The notes: generated from the sequence alone by a model not told the origin. 64,000 nt of DNA from Pseudomonadota bacterium (GCA_016720075.1 JADJXW010000005.1:1-64000), one strand, 5' to 3'; positions 19,843 through 28,771 are shown, counted from the first letter of the stretch. Numbers and translations are program-made.

Positions 19843-20308
19843 GTGACCGGGTGCGACCGCAGCATCGCGTCGATCGCCGCATTGGCCAACTGATCCACAT
19901 GCTCGTTGCCGGCATTGCCATCATGCCCGCGCACCCATTGCCACTTGACCTTGTGCGGGGTGCGCGCCTCGTCCAGCGCCTGCCACAGGTCCACGTTCTT
20001 CACCGGCTTGCGGTCGGCCGTGCGCCAGTCGCGGCGCTTCCAGTTCGGCAGCCATTCCTCGATGCCGGTGCACACGTACTTCGAGTCGGTGTAGAGCACG
20101 GCCTCGACGGGGCGCTTGAGCGCGCGCAGCGCCTCGATGGCGGCGGTGAGCTCCATGCGGTTGTTGGTGGTCAGTGCGCCTCGTAGCCCGAAAGCTCACG
20201 CCGCACTTCGCCGGCGATGAGCAGCGCGCCCCACCCGCCGGGTCCGGGATTCCCCCGGCAGGCCCCGTCCGTGTAGATCTCCACGGGCACCGGCACAAAC
20301 CGGATCAT
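19839..20308 (-). CDS. rnhA: Ribonuclease HI, one frame break
   Basis: From ATG 20308: VEIYTDGACRGNPGPGGWGA with the first catalytic Asp, then a one-base loss near 20165-20175. After it come TNNRMELTAAIEALRAL (catalytic Glu), VLYTDSKYVCTGIEEWLPNW (second Asp) and WVRGHDGNAGNEHVDQLAN (His and last Asp of the DEDD site). Repaired length is 156 residues, matching Escherichia coli RNase HI (155). It removes RNA from RNA-DNA hybrids. All catalytic residues are present, so the break is almost surely a sequencing error. It lies between the methyltransferase and dnaQ as in related genomes. Confidence 0.92.
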
Positions 20309-21020
20309 GGGCCGTTGCGGGTGGTCGGTTCCGGGCAACGCGCCCAGGGCACGGCGACGCTCGCGGAAGAAGCGATGTCGCAGCGGGGTCATCCGGTACA
20401 CATGCTTGCGCGCGGATCATCCAGGCGCCGGCCGGCAGCGGGTTCATCAGCCCCCGGCGCAGGATGCGCCGTGAACCGGGAACGCCGGCATCCCAGGGGC
20501 GGCAGTACAGGTATTTGCGCTCCAGCACGATCTCGTAGCCCAGCAGGCGCAGCCAGTCGCGCACCCGGCCCGCGCCCAGCATGCGCTGCAGGCCGGGCGG
20601 GAAGCCCTCGCGGGCGCCGGCGGCGCGAAGCCCCCAGAGGCTGGCGGGCCGGAAGCCCAGGATGATGATCTGCCCCTCGCCGGTAAGCACCCGATCGGCC
20701 TCGCGGACCACGGCCTGGGGGTCGCCCTCGAACTCCAGCGTGTGGGGCAGCAGCACGGCATCGACCGTGGCGGTCTGGATGGGCAGCGCGTCGAGCCGGG
20801 CCAGCATGTCCACGCCCTCGCCCGGCTGCTCGGCGATCACCGTCTGGCGCCGGATGCGGCTGGCGGCCAGCAGCTCCCTGGAGCCGCCCCAGCTGCCCAG
20901 CTGCAGCAGCTCAAGGCCGAAGATCTCATCCAGCAGGCCCCGGAGCAGCCCGGCCTCGGCCGTGACGAGCTGGCGACCCAGCGGGGATGAGAGCCATTCG
21001 GAGGGTCTGGGCGCTGGCAT
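20305..21020 (-). CDS. Class I SAM-dependent methyltransferase (YafS-like), frame break near the end
   Basis: The start is ATG 21020 (PAPRPSEWLSSPLGRQL); the frame is also open to an ATG at 21056. GLELLQLGSWGG corresponds to the SAM-binding motif I, DAVLLPHTLEFEGDPQAVVR to motifs II-III, and GQIIILGFRPASLWGLR follows. The tail changes frame near 20405 and continues VYRMTPLRHRFFRERRRALG. The end is uncertain; a TGA at 20305-20307 overlapping the rnhA ATG (ATGA) is the best candidate. Position beside rnhA and dnaQ matches E. coli yafS, whose substrate is unknown to me. In relatives the glyoxalase II gene gloB usually lies on its other side, but here mltD follows directly. Confidence 0.72.
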
Positions 21021-21038
21021 GGGAATACGAAAAAAACC

Positions 21039-21068
21039 TTGGCAATTCTGTGACATCGCCGGTTAAAT
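21039..21068 (+). promoter_or_regulatory. Candidate sigma-70 promoter for mltD
   Basis: TTGGCA at 21039-21044 and TTAAAT at 21063-21068 are separated by 18 bases, a good -35 and a weaker -10 (four of six consensus bases). Transcription from here would start near 21076 and therefore argues against the open frame's first ATG at 20987 as the mltD start. Confidence 0.4.
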
Positions 21069-21115
21069 ACCGACCGGAAAATCATAGGCTCTGGTGGGGT
21101 CCCACATCGTGGCCA

Positions 21116-22771
21116 TTGCATCTGGCCCTCCTGGGGGGCAACAAATGGGTTGGCGATACCGATTGGGGTTCCAGCGGCGTTCGCTGTTCCAGCCTTCCCT
21201 CCCGTGAGCCACCCTCCCAGGCGCCGGTGGCTGCCGTCACCCCTCCGGCCAGCCCCAGCATTCCCGCCCCCGTGCCCGTGGGCGTTCGACCCTCGGGCCG
21301 CGCCACATCGGCCGATCTGGATGCGGAACTGGCCTCCATCATCGCGCCAGACCTGTCCATCCCCGAGCCCATGGCGCCTCCCGGCGACCTGCTGGAACGC
21401 GTCCGGGCGGGCCTGGCACTGGGCGATGTCCGCCATTCGCGCATCGACCGGGAAGCGATCTTCTACGCGCGCAACCCGGAATACGTGGAGCGTGTCTTCA
21501 CCCGTGCGGCGCCCTACCTGCACTACATCGTGGGCGAGGTGGAGCAGCGCGGCCTGCCGCTGGAACTGGCGCTGCTGCCCATCATCGAGAGCGCCTTCCA
21601 GCCCTATGCCTATTCGCGCGCGCGCGCCGACGGCCTGTGGCAGTTCATCCCCTCCACCGGCGGGCGCTTCGGCCTGAAGCAGGACTGGTGGTATGACGGT
21701 CGCCGCGACGTGGTGGCCGCCACGCAGGCGGCGCTCGACTACCTCACCTACCTGCACGACATGTTCGATGGCGACTGGCTGGCTGCCATCGCCGCCTACA
21801 ACTGCGGCGAGGGCAATGTGTCGCGCGCCATCCGCCGCAATCGCGCCGCGAAGATGAAGACGGATTTCTGGAACCTGAAGCTGCCGTCGGAAACCCGCAC
21901 CTACGTGCCGCGCCTGCTGGCCATGAGCGACATCGTTGCCCACCCCGAGAAATACGGTCTGTCGATCGAGGGCATGCCCGACATCCCCTACTTCGTGCGC
22001 GTGGAGACCGGCGGCCAGATCAGCATGGAGGTGGCCGCGGAGCTGGCTGGCGTCACCACCGAGGAAATGTACGACCTGAACCCGGCCTTCCACAGCTGGG
22101 CCACCGATCCCACCGGTCCGCACCACCTGCTGGTGCCGGTGGAGTCGGCCGTTGCCTTCAGCGAGAGCCTGCTGCAGCTCACGCCGGACCAGCGCATGCG
22201 GGTGGAGCGCTACACGGTGCGCGCCGGCGACACGCTCACCAGCGTCGCGCAGCGCTTTGCCACCACCACGCAGCACCTGCGTGAACTGAACGAACTGCCC
22301 GCGCCGGCCAGCACGCTTGCCGAGGGCGCGGAGCTGCGCGTGCCGTCGGCCGTCTCGGCGCTGCCGCCCCGCGTGCTGCAGGCCGCGGCGCGCGTGGATG
22401 CCCGCTCGCGCCGTGGCCAGACCGTGCGGGCCGTGCATGTGGTGCGCCGCGGTGATTCGCTGTGGTCGATCGCGCAGCGCCACAAGATGGATGTGGTCAC
22501 GCTGGCCAACCTGAACCGCATCGATCCCAACGACACGCTGCGTGCCGGCCAGCGCCTGGTGCTGCATGCGCAGGAGGCCGGCAGCACGGCCGCCGCGGAG
22601 TCGGCCGACGGCCGGCGCGTCACCTACGTGGTGCGCCGTGGCGACACGCTGTCCGACATCGCGCGCACGCTGCGCGTCACCGTGGCTTCGCTGCGCGAGT
22701 GGAACAACATCAGCGGCAGCAGCATCCGGGCGGGCCAGAAGCTGGTGGCATACGTGCGGCGCCGGTCCTAG
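21116..22771 (+). CDS. mltD: Membrane-bound lytic murein transglycosylase with three LysM domains (MltD-like)
   Basis: The frame is open from 20987, but the true start is unresolved; TTG 21116 is used here because a promoter-like element lies at 21039-21068. No convincing signal peptide or lipobox is seen in any frame, so an indel near 21100-21200 is likely. The SLT domain carries LLPIIESAFQPYAYSRARAD with the catalytic Glu and GLWQFIPSTGGRFGL, then WLAAIAAYNCGEGNVSRAI. Three LysM repeats follow, each with a YxVRxGDxLxxxA core (near 22210, 22440 and 22625). MltD cleaves peptidoglycan to 1,6-anhydro products and binds the wall through LysM. It ends about 46 bases before fabI on the same strand. 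Confidence 0.88.
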   Translation: MHLALLGGNKWVGDTDWGSSGVRCSSLPSREPPSQAPVAAVTPPASPSIPAPVPVGVRPSGRATSADLDAELASIIAPDLSIPEPMAPPGDLLERVRAGLALGDVRHSRIDREAIFYARNPEYVERVFTRAAPYLHYIVGEVEQRGLPLELALLPIIESAFQPYAYSRARADGLWQFIPSTGGRFGLKQDWWYDGRRDVVAATQAALDYLTYLHDMFDGDWLAAIAAYNCGEGNVSRAIRRNRAAKMKTDFWNLKLPSETRTYVPRLLAMSDIVAHPEKYGLSIEGMPDIPYFVRVETGGQISMEVAAELAGVTTEEMYDLNPAFHSWATDPTGPHHLLVPVESAVAFSESLLQLTPDQRMRVERYTVRAGDTLTSVAQRFATTTQHLRELNELPAPASTLAEGAELRVPSAVSALPPRVLQAAARVDARSRRGQTVRAVHVVRRGDSLWSIAQRHKMDVVTLANLNRIDPNDTLRAGQRLVLHAQEAGSTAAAESADGRRVTYVVRRGDTLSDIARTLRVTVASLREWNNISGSSIRAGQKLVAYVRRRS

Positions 22772-22817
22772 AATCCCGGGCTGTTTCCACTCCCCCATTC
22801 ATCGAACAAGGGCTCAC

Positions 22818-23615
22818 ATGGGCATTCTGGCTGGCAAGCGCGCGCTGATCGTCGGCGTCGCGACCGATCGTTCCATCGCCTGGGGCATCGCCCAGGCCAT
22901 GCACGCGCACGGCGCGGAGCTGGCCTTCACCTACGGCATGGAGCGCCTGAAAGACCGCGTGACGCCGCTGGCCGAATCGGTGGGCTCGAAGATCGTGCTG
23001 CCGCTGGATGTCACGGTCGATGCGCAGATCGATGCCGTGTTCGCGCAGCTGAAGCAGGACTGGGGCCATCTCGACATCCTGGTGCACGCGGTGGCCTATG
23101 CGCCGGCCGATGCGCTGGATGGCAGCTTCTCGCAGGCCACCACCCGGCAGAATTTCGCGGTGGCGCATGATGTGTCCAGCTACAGCCTCACGGCGCTGAC
23201 CCGCGCTGCCGCGCCGCTGATGGCCGGCCGCGCCGGCGCCGTGCTGACGCTGTCCTACCTGGGCGCCGTGCGCTCGGTGCCCTCGTACAACGTGATGGGC
23301 CTGGCCAAGGCCAGCCTCGAGGCCAATGTGCGCTTCCTGGCGGCGGATCTGGGAGCGCAGAACATCCGCGTGAACGGCATTTCGGCCGGACCGATCAAGA
23401 CGCTGGCTTCCGCCGGCATTCCGGGCCTGCGCAAGATGCTGGGGCATGTGGCACAGACCTCGCCGCTGCGCCGCAACGTGACCACCGAGGATGTGGGCAA
23501 GGCCGGCGCCTTCCTGTGCTCCGACATGGCCAGCGGCGTGACCGGCGAGATCCTCTACGTCGACGGCGGGTTTTCCACCGTGGGCATGAGCTTCCCCGGG
23601 GAGAGCGCTTCCTGA
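22818..23615 (+). CDS. fabI: Enoyl-[acyl-carrier-protein] reductase (NADH), FabI type
   Basis: 265 residues, intact, starting GILAGKRALIVGVATDRSIA with the FabI form of the nucleotide-binding loop. HAVAYAPADALDGSF and LTLSYLGAVRSVPSYNVMGL followed by AKASLE give the Tyr-x6-Lys active site (LSY Tyr and YNVMGLAK). FLCSDMASGVTGEILYVDGG is the family C-terminus. It catalyses the last reduction of each fatty-acid elongation round in the cytoplasm. The gene overlaps the end of the convergent symporter gene by 61 bases. Confidence 0.94.
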   Translation: MGILAGKRALIVGVATDRSIAWGIAQAMHAHGAELAFTYGMERLKDRVTPLAESVGSKIVLPLDVTVDAQIDAVFAQLKQDWGHLDILVHAVAYAPADALDGSFSQATTRQNFAVAHDVSSYSLTALTRAAAPLMAGRAGAVLTLSYLGAVRSVPSYNVMGLAKASLEANVRFLAADLGAQNIRVNGISAGPIKTLASAGIPGLRKMLGHVAQTSPLRRNVTTEDVGKAGAFLCSDMASGVTGEILYVDGGFSTVGMSFPGESAS

Positions 23616-24874
23616 TCGCCTGACAGCCGCGCCACGATCACCGTGCAGACCGCATCGGCCAGCACGTTGACGGCCGTGCGCGCCATGTCGAGCAGGCGAT
23701 CCAGCACCAGCAGCACGCCGATGGCCTCGGCGGGCAGGCCCACCGCCGTCAAGATGACGGTGATACCCACCAGCGAGGCGGCCGGGATGCCGGCAATGCC
23801 CATGGACGTGACCAGCGCCAGCAGCACCACCGTGGCCTGCGTGACGATCGACAGGTGCAGGCCATAGGCCTGGGCGATGAACAGCGCCGCAGCGCACTCG
23901 TAGAGCGCGCTGCCGGCATGGTTGATCGACGTGCCCAGCGGCAGCACGAAGCCGGCGATTCGGGGCGACACGCCCGCCCGGCGCTGCAGGCAGTCGAGCG
24001 TGATGGGCAGCGTGGCCGATGACGAGGCCGAGGAGAAAGCCGTGAGCAGCGCCGGCGCCATGGCCGGGAACAGCCGCCAGGGGTTCACCCGCGCCACCAG
24101 GATCATCAGCGCCGGCAGCGCCGCGAAGGCGTAGATCGCAAGGCTCAGCACCACGCAGAAACCGAACATCAGCAGCGGCCGGGCGGCATCCAGGCCCGCC
24201 TCGGCTGTCACTTTAAGCGTGAGGCCCAGCACGCCCACGGGCGCCAGCCTCATGATGAACCCGGTCATGCGCATCATCACGCCAAAGGTGCCTTCCCAGA
24301 AGCGCGTCATGGTCTCGCGCAGCGGCGCCTCGAGCTGCGTGATCAGCACGCCGAACATCACGCTGAACAGCAGCAGGCCGATGAGCTTGCCGCCCGCGGC
24401 GGCTTCGACGATGTTCACCGGGATCATGCCGAGCAGGATGTCGCCCAGGCTGCGACCGGCCTGCGCCTGCACGGCGGAGTTCACGGTGGTGCCATCGGCA
24501 TGCAGCGCCAGCGCCGTGCCAGCCGGCTCGCCATCGACGATGCCGGGGGCGATGACGTTGGAAACCACCAGCGCGATCACCACGGCGATCAGCGTGGTGA
24601 GCACATAGAACAGCAGCGACAGCACGCCCAGCCGCCCCAGGTCGCGCGTATTGCCCATCGCGGCAATGCCCGAAATGATGGATGACACCACCAGCGGCAC
24701 GACCAGCATGCGGAGCAGGTTGAGGAAGGCGCTGCCCAGGAAGCCGCCCAGGCTCACCAGCGGCAGCCCGGCAAGCCGGCCGTCGTCGCCCACCAGCAGC
24801 CCCAGCGCCACGCCCAGGGCCATCGCCGCGAGGATCCATCCCAGCTTGATCGGCTTGCCGATCGCGGCGCTCAT
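23555..24874 (-). CDS. Dicarboxylate/amino acid:cation symporter (GltP/DctA family, DAACS)
   Basis: 439 residues from ATG 24874, intact, with about eight membrane spans. FLNLLRMLVVPLVVSSIISG is the family's N-terminal signature. FSSASSSATLPITLDC is the serine-rich hairpin HP1. The second hallmark, normally NMDGTALYE, reads INHAGSALYE here, so the Asp that binds sodium in GltPh and the Thr beside it are replaced. TSMGIAGIPAASLVGITVIL is the HP2 region. The protein should import a small acidic substrate, but the changed motif makes coupling ion and substrate uncertain. It ends inside the fabI 3' end on the opposite strand and starts 13 bases after ppiD, so it may be co-transcribed with ppiD. 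Confidence 0.84.
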   Translation of the reverse strand: MSAAIGKPIKLGWILAAMALGVALGLLVGDDGRLAGLPLVSLGGFLGSAFLNLLRMLVVPLVVSSIISGIAAMGNTRDLGRLGVLSLLFYVLTTLIAVVIALVVSNVIAPGIVDGEPAGTALALHADGTTVNSAVQAQAGRSLGDILLGMIPVNIVEAAAGGKLIGLLLFSVMFGVLITQLEAPLRETMTRFWEGTFGVMMRMTGFIMRLAPVGVLGLTLKVTAEAGLDAARPLLMFGFCVVLSLAIYAFAALPALMILVARVNPWRLFPAMAPALLTAFSSASSSATLPITLDCLQRRAGVSPRIAGFVLPLGTSINHAGSALYECAAALFIAQAYGLHLSIVTQATVVLLALVTSMGIAGIPAASLVGITVILTAVGLPAEAIGVLLVLDRLLDMARTAVNVLADAVCTVIVARLSGDQEALSPGKLMPTVENPPST

Positions 24875-24887
24875 GGGTTGTGCGCGC

Positions 24888-26831
24888 CTACTGGAGGAAG
24901 GCCTGGGGGTTCTTGCGCACCTTGGTGGCGGAGACGATGTCTCCGACATAGGCGTCGAGGTCGCGCACGCTGTAGCGCTGCAGTTCGCGCTGGGCGCGCA
25001 GCTGCTGCAGCTGCGGGTCGTCGGTGAGCGACTGCACGCGCGACCCGGTGACGGCCAGCAGCGCCACCGCGCCGCCGTCCACCTTCACGGCCTCCACATG
25101 CGGCTTGTCGGCGGTGGCCCGAAGCCCCGCAAACGCCGCGTCACGCAGCTGCACGGGCAGGTCCGGCGCCGAACGCGCCACGTAGCGGGCAGGATCGGCC
25201 TTGACCTTGAGCTCGGCCAGCACGGCATCGAACTTTGCGCCAGCCTTCAATTTGGTCACCGCCGCATCGGCAGCCACCTGCGCCGCGGCGGCGCCGCGCT
25301 CGCGCCGGATGGCGGCGGTGATCGAATCCCTCACCTCGGCCAGCGGCTTCGTGCTGGCGGGCGTGTGCGACACCACCTGCACCAGCGTGATGCGATCTTC
25401 GCCAAGCTGCACGGGGCCCGCCACCCGGCGCTGGTTCAGCGCGGCGTCACTGAACACCAGGCGATTGAGCTCGGCATCCGAGCCCAGCGGCAGGCCACCG
25501 GCGCCCCGCTCGAAGCGATCCACGGTGCCGCGCGTCAGGCCGAATTCCTTCACCAGCGTGTCGAGGCTGCTAGCGCCCTGCTCCAGTTTTTCCTGCAGCT
25601 GGTCTTCGCGGGTGGTGAACTCCTGCCCGGCAAGCTCGCTGCGCAGCGTGGCGGCGATCTCGGCCCGGACCTCATCGAAGCTGCGGCCGGCCCCGGCGCG
25701 AATGCCCTCGAGCTTGATGACGTGGTAGCCGAACTGCGTCTTCAGCGGTTCGCCGACTTCGCCTTCCTTCATCGCGAACAGGCGGTCCGCGAATTCCTTG
25801 GCGACGCCCTCGTACACATCGCGGCCGGACCAGCCCAGGTCACCGCCCTGCTCGGCCGATGCGGTGTCCTTGGAGAACTCTTTCGCCAATGCCGCGAAGT
25901 CGCCGCCGGACTTGATGCGAGCCAGCACGTCCTTGGCCTGGGCGGCCGCCTTGGCGTCATCGGTGGTGTCATCCACCGCGATCAGGATGTGCCGCGCGCG
26001 CCGGGTTTCGGCCTGCACGTAGAGGCTTTTGTCTTTCTCGTAGCGCTCACGGAGCTGCGCTTCGCTGACGGTCAGGTTCGCGGCCACGTCGGGCAGCGAC
26101 AGTTCCGCGTAGTCCAGCTTCACGGATTCCGGCACGGCGAACTGCGCCGCATTGGCCTTGTAGTACGCCTCGATGGCCGCGGCATCCACTGGCGCGTTGC
26201 CCGCGAAGGCCTCGGGCTGCAGCAGCGCGAAGCGCACCTCGCGCTCCTCATCCATCAGCGCCAGCAGGCGCCGGGTTTCGCCCGGCGTGAGGAAATCGGT
26301 GGCGGCAATGGTGGCCTGCAGCTGCTCGGTGAGCAGGCTGTTGCGGATATCGGCCTCGTAGGCCTCGACTGAAAGTCCGGATGAAGCCAGCATCGATCGG
26401 GCCGCCGTGGCGCTGAATTTGCCGTCCACCTGGAATGCCGGCGTTTCCCTGAACGACTGCTCCACCTGGGCATCGCTGACCCGCAGCCCGAGCTTGCGGG
26501 CATGCTGCGTGGCGGCCAGCGCCGTCACGGCGCTGTCGAGCAGCTCATCCTGCAACTGAACGCGCTGGGCCTCGCTGAGCTGACCGCCCGTGGCCTGCAG
26601 CAACTGCGGCAGGCGCTGCTGCCAGCGCTCGTTGATCTCGGTGGCGGAGATCTTCTCGCCGCCCACCTTGGCCGCGTAGTCGCCCTGCGCGAAGGAAAGA
26701 TCGACCGCCGCGTACGGGCCCCAGGCCACGAACACGAGAATCAGGGCACCGAGGATCAGATAGCCGATCCAGCGGGATTTTCCGCCGGAACCGGCGCTGC
26801 CCTTGAGCTTGTCACCTAGATCTTGAAGCAT
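24888..26831 (-). CDS. ppiD: Periplasmic peptidyl-prolyl isomerase / folding chaperone PpiD
   Basis: 647 residues, intact, close to the family length. A short cytoplasmic N-terminus (LQDLGDKLKGSAGSGGKSRW) leads to one membrane segment at about residues 22-40. A SurA/PpiD N-terminal helical domain follows (GEKISATEINERWQQRLPQL), then a parvulin domain around 278-370 beginning RARHILIAVDD and ending FGYHVIKLEGI, and a C-terminal chaperone part. PpiD is anchored at the inner membrane and helps newly exported proteins leave the Sec translocon. In most relatives it lies behind lon and hupB; here two tRNAs and a three-gene insert separate it from lon. Confidence 0.92.
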   Translation of the reverse strand: MLQDLGDKLKGSAGSGGKSRWIGYLILGALILVFVAWGPYAAVDLSFAQGDYAAKVGGEKISATEINERWQQRLPQLLQATGGQLSEAQRVQLQDELLDSAVTALAATQHARKLGLRVSDAQVEQSFRETPAFQVDGKFSATAARSMLASSGLSVEAYEADIRNSLLTEQLQATIAATDFLTPGETRRLLALMDEEREVRFALLQPEAFAGNAPVDAAAIEAYYKANAAQFAVPESVKLDYAELSLPDVAANLTVSEAQLRERYEKDKSLYVQAETRRARHILIAVDDTTDDAKAAAQAKDVLARIKSGGDFAALAKEFSKDTASAEQGGDLGWSGRDVYEGVAKEFADRLFAMKEGEVGEPLKTQFGYHVIKLEGIRAGAGRSFDEVRAEIAATLRSELAGQEFTTREDQLQEKLEQGASSLDTLVKEFGLTRGTVDRFERGAGGLPLGSDAELNRLVFSDAALNQRRVAGPVQLGEDRITLVQVVSHTPASTKPLAEVRDSITAAIRRERGAAAAQVAADAAVTKLKAGAKFDAVLAELKVKADPARYVARSAPDLPVQLRDAAFAGLRATADKPHVEAVKVDGGAVALLAVTGSRVQSLTDDPQLQQLRAQRELQRYSVRDLDAYVGDIVSATKVRKNPQAFLQ

Positions 26832-26894
26832 GGTTCCTGAGTCGCGTCTGAAGCCGGGAAAAGGACCGCGATTGTAAGGGAAGTGGTTTTGGAT

Positions 26895-26909
26895 TCAGTA
26901 AGTTACTGA
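26895..26909. promoter_or_regulatory. Inverted repeat between ppiD and the DUF6152 gene
   Basis: TCAGTAA-G-TTACTGA is a perfect 7-base inverted repeat with a one-base centre, in the 206-base divergent gap, 64 bases upstream of the ppiD ATG. It is AT-rich compared with its surroundings and looks like a regulator binding site. No regulator is identified. Confidence 0.4.
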
Positions 26910-27037
26910 TTCTGGATGATAAGCATTCGCGCTGGCAACCGCATCTGGCGACAGACCCGGGGCTGCGCGAAACTATGCAGGCCAGACTGCTGTCGAATCA
27001 GCAGGTACCCGAATTGTCCATGTGAGGATTGAAGATC

Positions 27038-27454
27038 ATGAAATACCGACATGCAGGCAGATGGAGCGGCCGGATCATCGGCGCCGGTTTCGCGTTCGCG
27101 GCCACCATCGCATCGGCCCATCACTCTTTCGCGGCTTTCTTCGACCATGAGAAGTCCGTGAGCATCCAGGGCAAGATCATGCAGTTCCACTTCGCCAATC
27201 CGCATGGAATCATCGCCATCGAGGTGACGAAGCCGGATGGCACCAAGGAAATCTGGAAGGGCGAAACCAATTCACCCTCGGCCATGATGCGCCGCGGCTG
27301 GACCAAGCAGAGCGTGAAGGTCGGCGACACCGTGACCATCGACGGCTGGCCCGCCCGTGACGGCGCGCCCTATGTGCGCATCCGCGAGCTGCGGGGCGCC
27401 GACGGCAAGCCGGTGGGCAAGCCCACCGACCTCGCCAGCGAGTACAAGCAGTGA
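27038..27454 (+). CDS. DUF6152 family periplasmic protein
   Basis: About 138 residues from ATG 27038, which has AGGA nine bases before it. The signal peptide contains RIIGAGFAFAATIASA, and the mature protein starts HHSFAAFFDHEKSVSIQGKI, the HHSF-beginning motif of DUF6152. GIIAIEVTKPDGTKEIW and GWTKQSVKVGDTVTIDGWPA suggest a small beta-barrel (OB-like) domain. Function of the family is not established. It overlaps the next gene by four bases (GTGA), so they are probably translated together in the periplasmic-protein pair. Confidence 0.75.
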   Translation: MKYRHAGRWSGRIIGAGFAFAATIASAHHSFAAFFDHEKSVSIQGKIMQFHFANPHGIIAIEVTKPDGTKEIWKGETNSPSAMMRRGWTKQSVKVGDTVTIDGWPARDGAPYVRIRELRGADGKPVGKPTDLASEYKQ

Positions 27455-28179
27455 TCCGGCGCGTGCTGGCCCTGTTGGCCGCCCTGCCCCTGGCCGCAGC
27501 GGCCGCCGAGCCGCCGGATTTCTCGGGGTTCTGGATGCTCGATCGCACCCAGCCCAAGTCAGACCCCGAGCTCGCGCCGCATATCTCGCCCAATACCGTG
27601 GTGCTGGCCGACAGCGGCGCGGCGGAATTCGGGATCATGGAGTTCGGCGGACTGAAGCTGAAGCCGGCGGCGCTCGAGGCCGCGAAGCAGTGGAATCCGA
27701 AACAGGAAATGAGTGTTTCGAACTCCTGCAAGATTCCCTCGATCGTCTACGCGCTGCAGGGGCCGTTTCCGATCGAGATCATGCAGGGCAAGGACATCAT
27801 CGTGATGCGCCTGGAATACTTCGACCTCGCCCGCACGTTCTTCTTCAACAAGCGCTTCACGCTGCCGCCGGATGGCCCGCGAACCAAGACGGGCAACTCC
27901 ATCGCCCACTGGGAAGGCGATCAGCTCGTGGTGGTCACCACGCACCTGAAGTCGGCCACGATCACCAACAACGGCCTCGAGCACAGCGACAACATCAAGG
28001 TGACCGAGCGCTTCCGGCTGGCCGAGGGCGGCAAGCGGCTGATCGCGACGCAGGAGTTCGAGGACCCCGAGGTGCTCGACAATCGGGGTGTTCGCTACAT
28101 CTCCTGGCGCAAGGTCGAAGGCGATCATGTGACCGCCTATGACTGCGATCCGTCGATCGCGGAGAACTACGCGCAGTAA
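27451..28179 (+). CDS. Secreted protein of unknown function paired with DUF6152
   Basis: 242 residues from GTG 27451, which overlaps the upstream stop. The signal peptide is IRRVLALLAALPLAAAAA, then EPPDFSGFWMLDRTQPKSD. The C-terminal half carries GNSIAHWEGDQLVVVTTHL and KVTERFRLAEGGKRL, a WEGDxLVV...ERFR pattern I associate with a widespread secreted beta-sheet family often encoded beside DUF6152 proteins. Catalytic residues cannot be named. Only one cysteine pair (SNSCKIPS and YDCDPS) is seen, which could form a disulfide. It ends one base before the convergent NTF2-like gene. Confidence 0.6.
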   Translation: MIRRVLALLAALPLAAAAAEPPDFSGFWMLDRTQPKSDPELAPHISPNTVVLADSGAAEFGIMEFGGLKLKPAALEAAKQWNPKQEMSVSNSCKIPSIVYALQGPFPIEIMQGKDIIVMRLEYFDLARTFFFNKRFTLPPDGPRTKTGNSIAHWEGDQLVVVTTHLKSATITNNGLEHSDNIKVTERFRLAEGGKRLIATQEFEDPEVLDNRGVRYISWRKVEGDHVTAYDCDPSIAENYAQ

Positions 28180-28679
28180 TCAGAACATCGTGTTCGAGTT
28201 CTTGGCTTTCTGCGGATCGGGAATCGCCTGCACCACGTCCCAGTGTTCGACGACCTTGCCGTTCTCGATCCGGAACATGTCCACCACCGCATTGCCGCGC
28301 AGTTCAGGGCTGCGCCGGTTGTGGATGTGCAGCGCCACGAGGTCGCCATCGGCAAGCGCGTGCTTGATCTCGCCGTGGTTGTTCGGGAAATCCTTCTTCA
28401 GGAATTCGATGTGTGCCTTCAATCCCTCCGGACCATCGATGGCGCCGAGGTTGTGCTGCACATACCGGTTGCCGATGAAGCTCTTGGTCTTTTCCCAGTT
28501 CTTTTCGTTGAGCGCGGCGTTGTAGAACGCGATCGCGATCTGCTTGTTGCGCTCTTCCTGCGCTCCTGGCTGCTGACTGCCTTTGCACCCACCGCAGGCT
28601 GATCGGCAGCGTATGAAGGAACCGACGCAGCGACAGCGACAAGAGAGAGCATTGCAGCAGGAATGATTCGCTTGAGCAT
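28180..28679 (-). CDS. Secreted NTF2/SnoaL-like protein, one frame break
   Basis: The ATG at 28679 gives a signal peptide (LKRIIPAAMLSLVAVAASVP, then SYAADQP). After a one-base loss near 28565 the frame continues NKQIAIAFYNAALNEKNWEK and VQHNLGAIDGPEGLKAHIEF, and ends VVDMFRIENGKVVEHWDVVQ plus AIPDPQKAKNSNTMF. This is the cone-shaped SnoaL/NTF2 fold with the usual W/H-lined pocket. Such proteins range from polyketide cyclases to stress-related binders of unknown ligand, so no function is assigned. Repaired length is 166 residues. Confidence 0.72.
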
Positions 28680-28771
28680 TTAGTTTTTCTCCGTGTCCAT
28701 TGAGGTCTGCTCCTAGTGGGCAGCCTCGGAAACACAAAGTTCAAAAAGATTGCGGAATGCGAATCAAGGAT

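Noticed and set aside
20837..22798. 653-codon open frame on the minus strand opposite mltD
   Set aside because: It has no recognisable motif, is rich in His, Gly and Arg, and lies exactly antisense to a clear transglycosylase; a GC-rich shadow frame.
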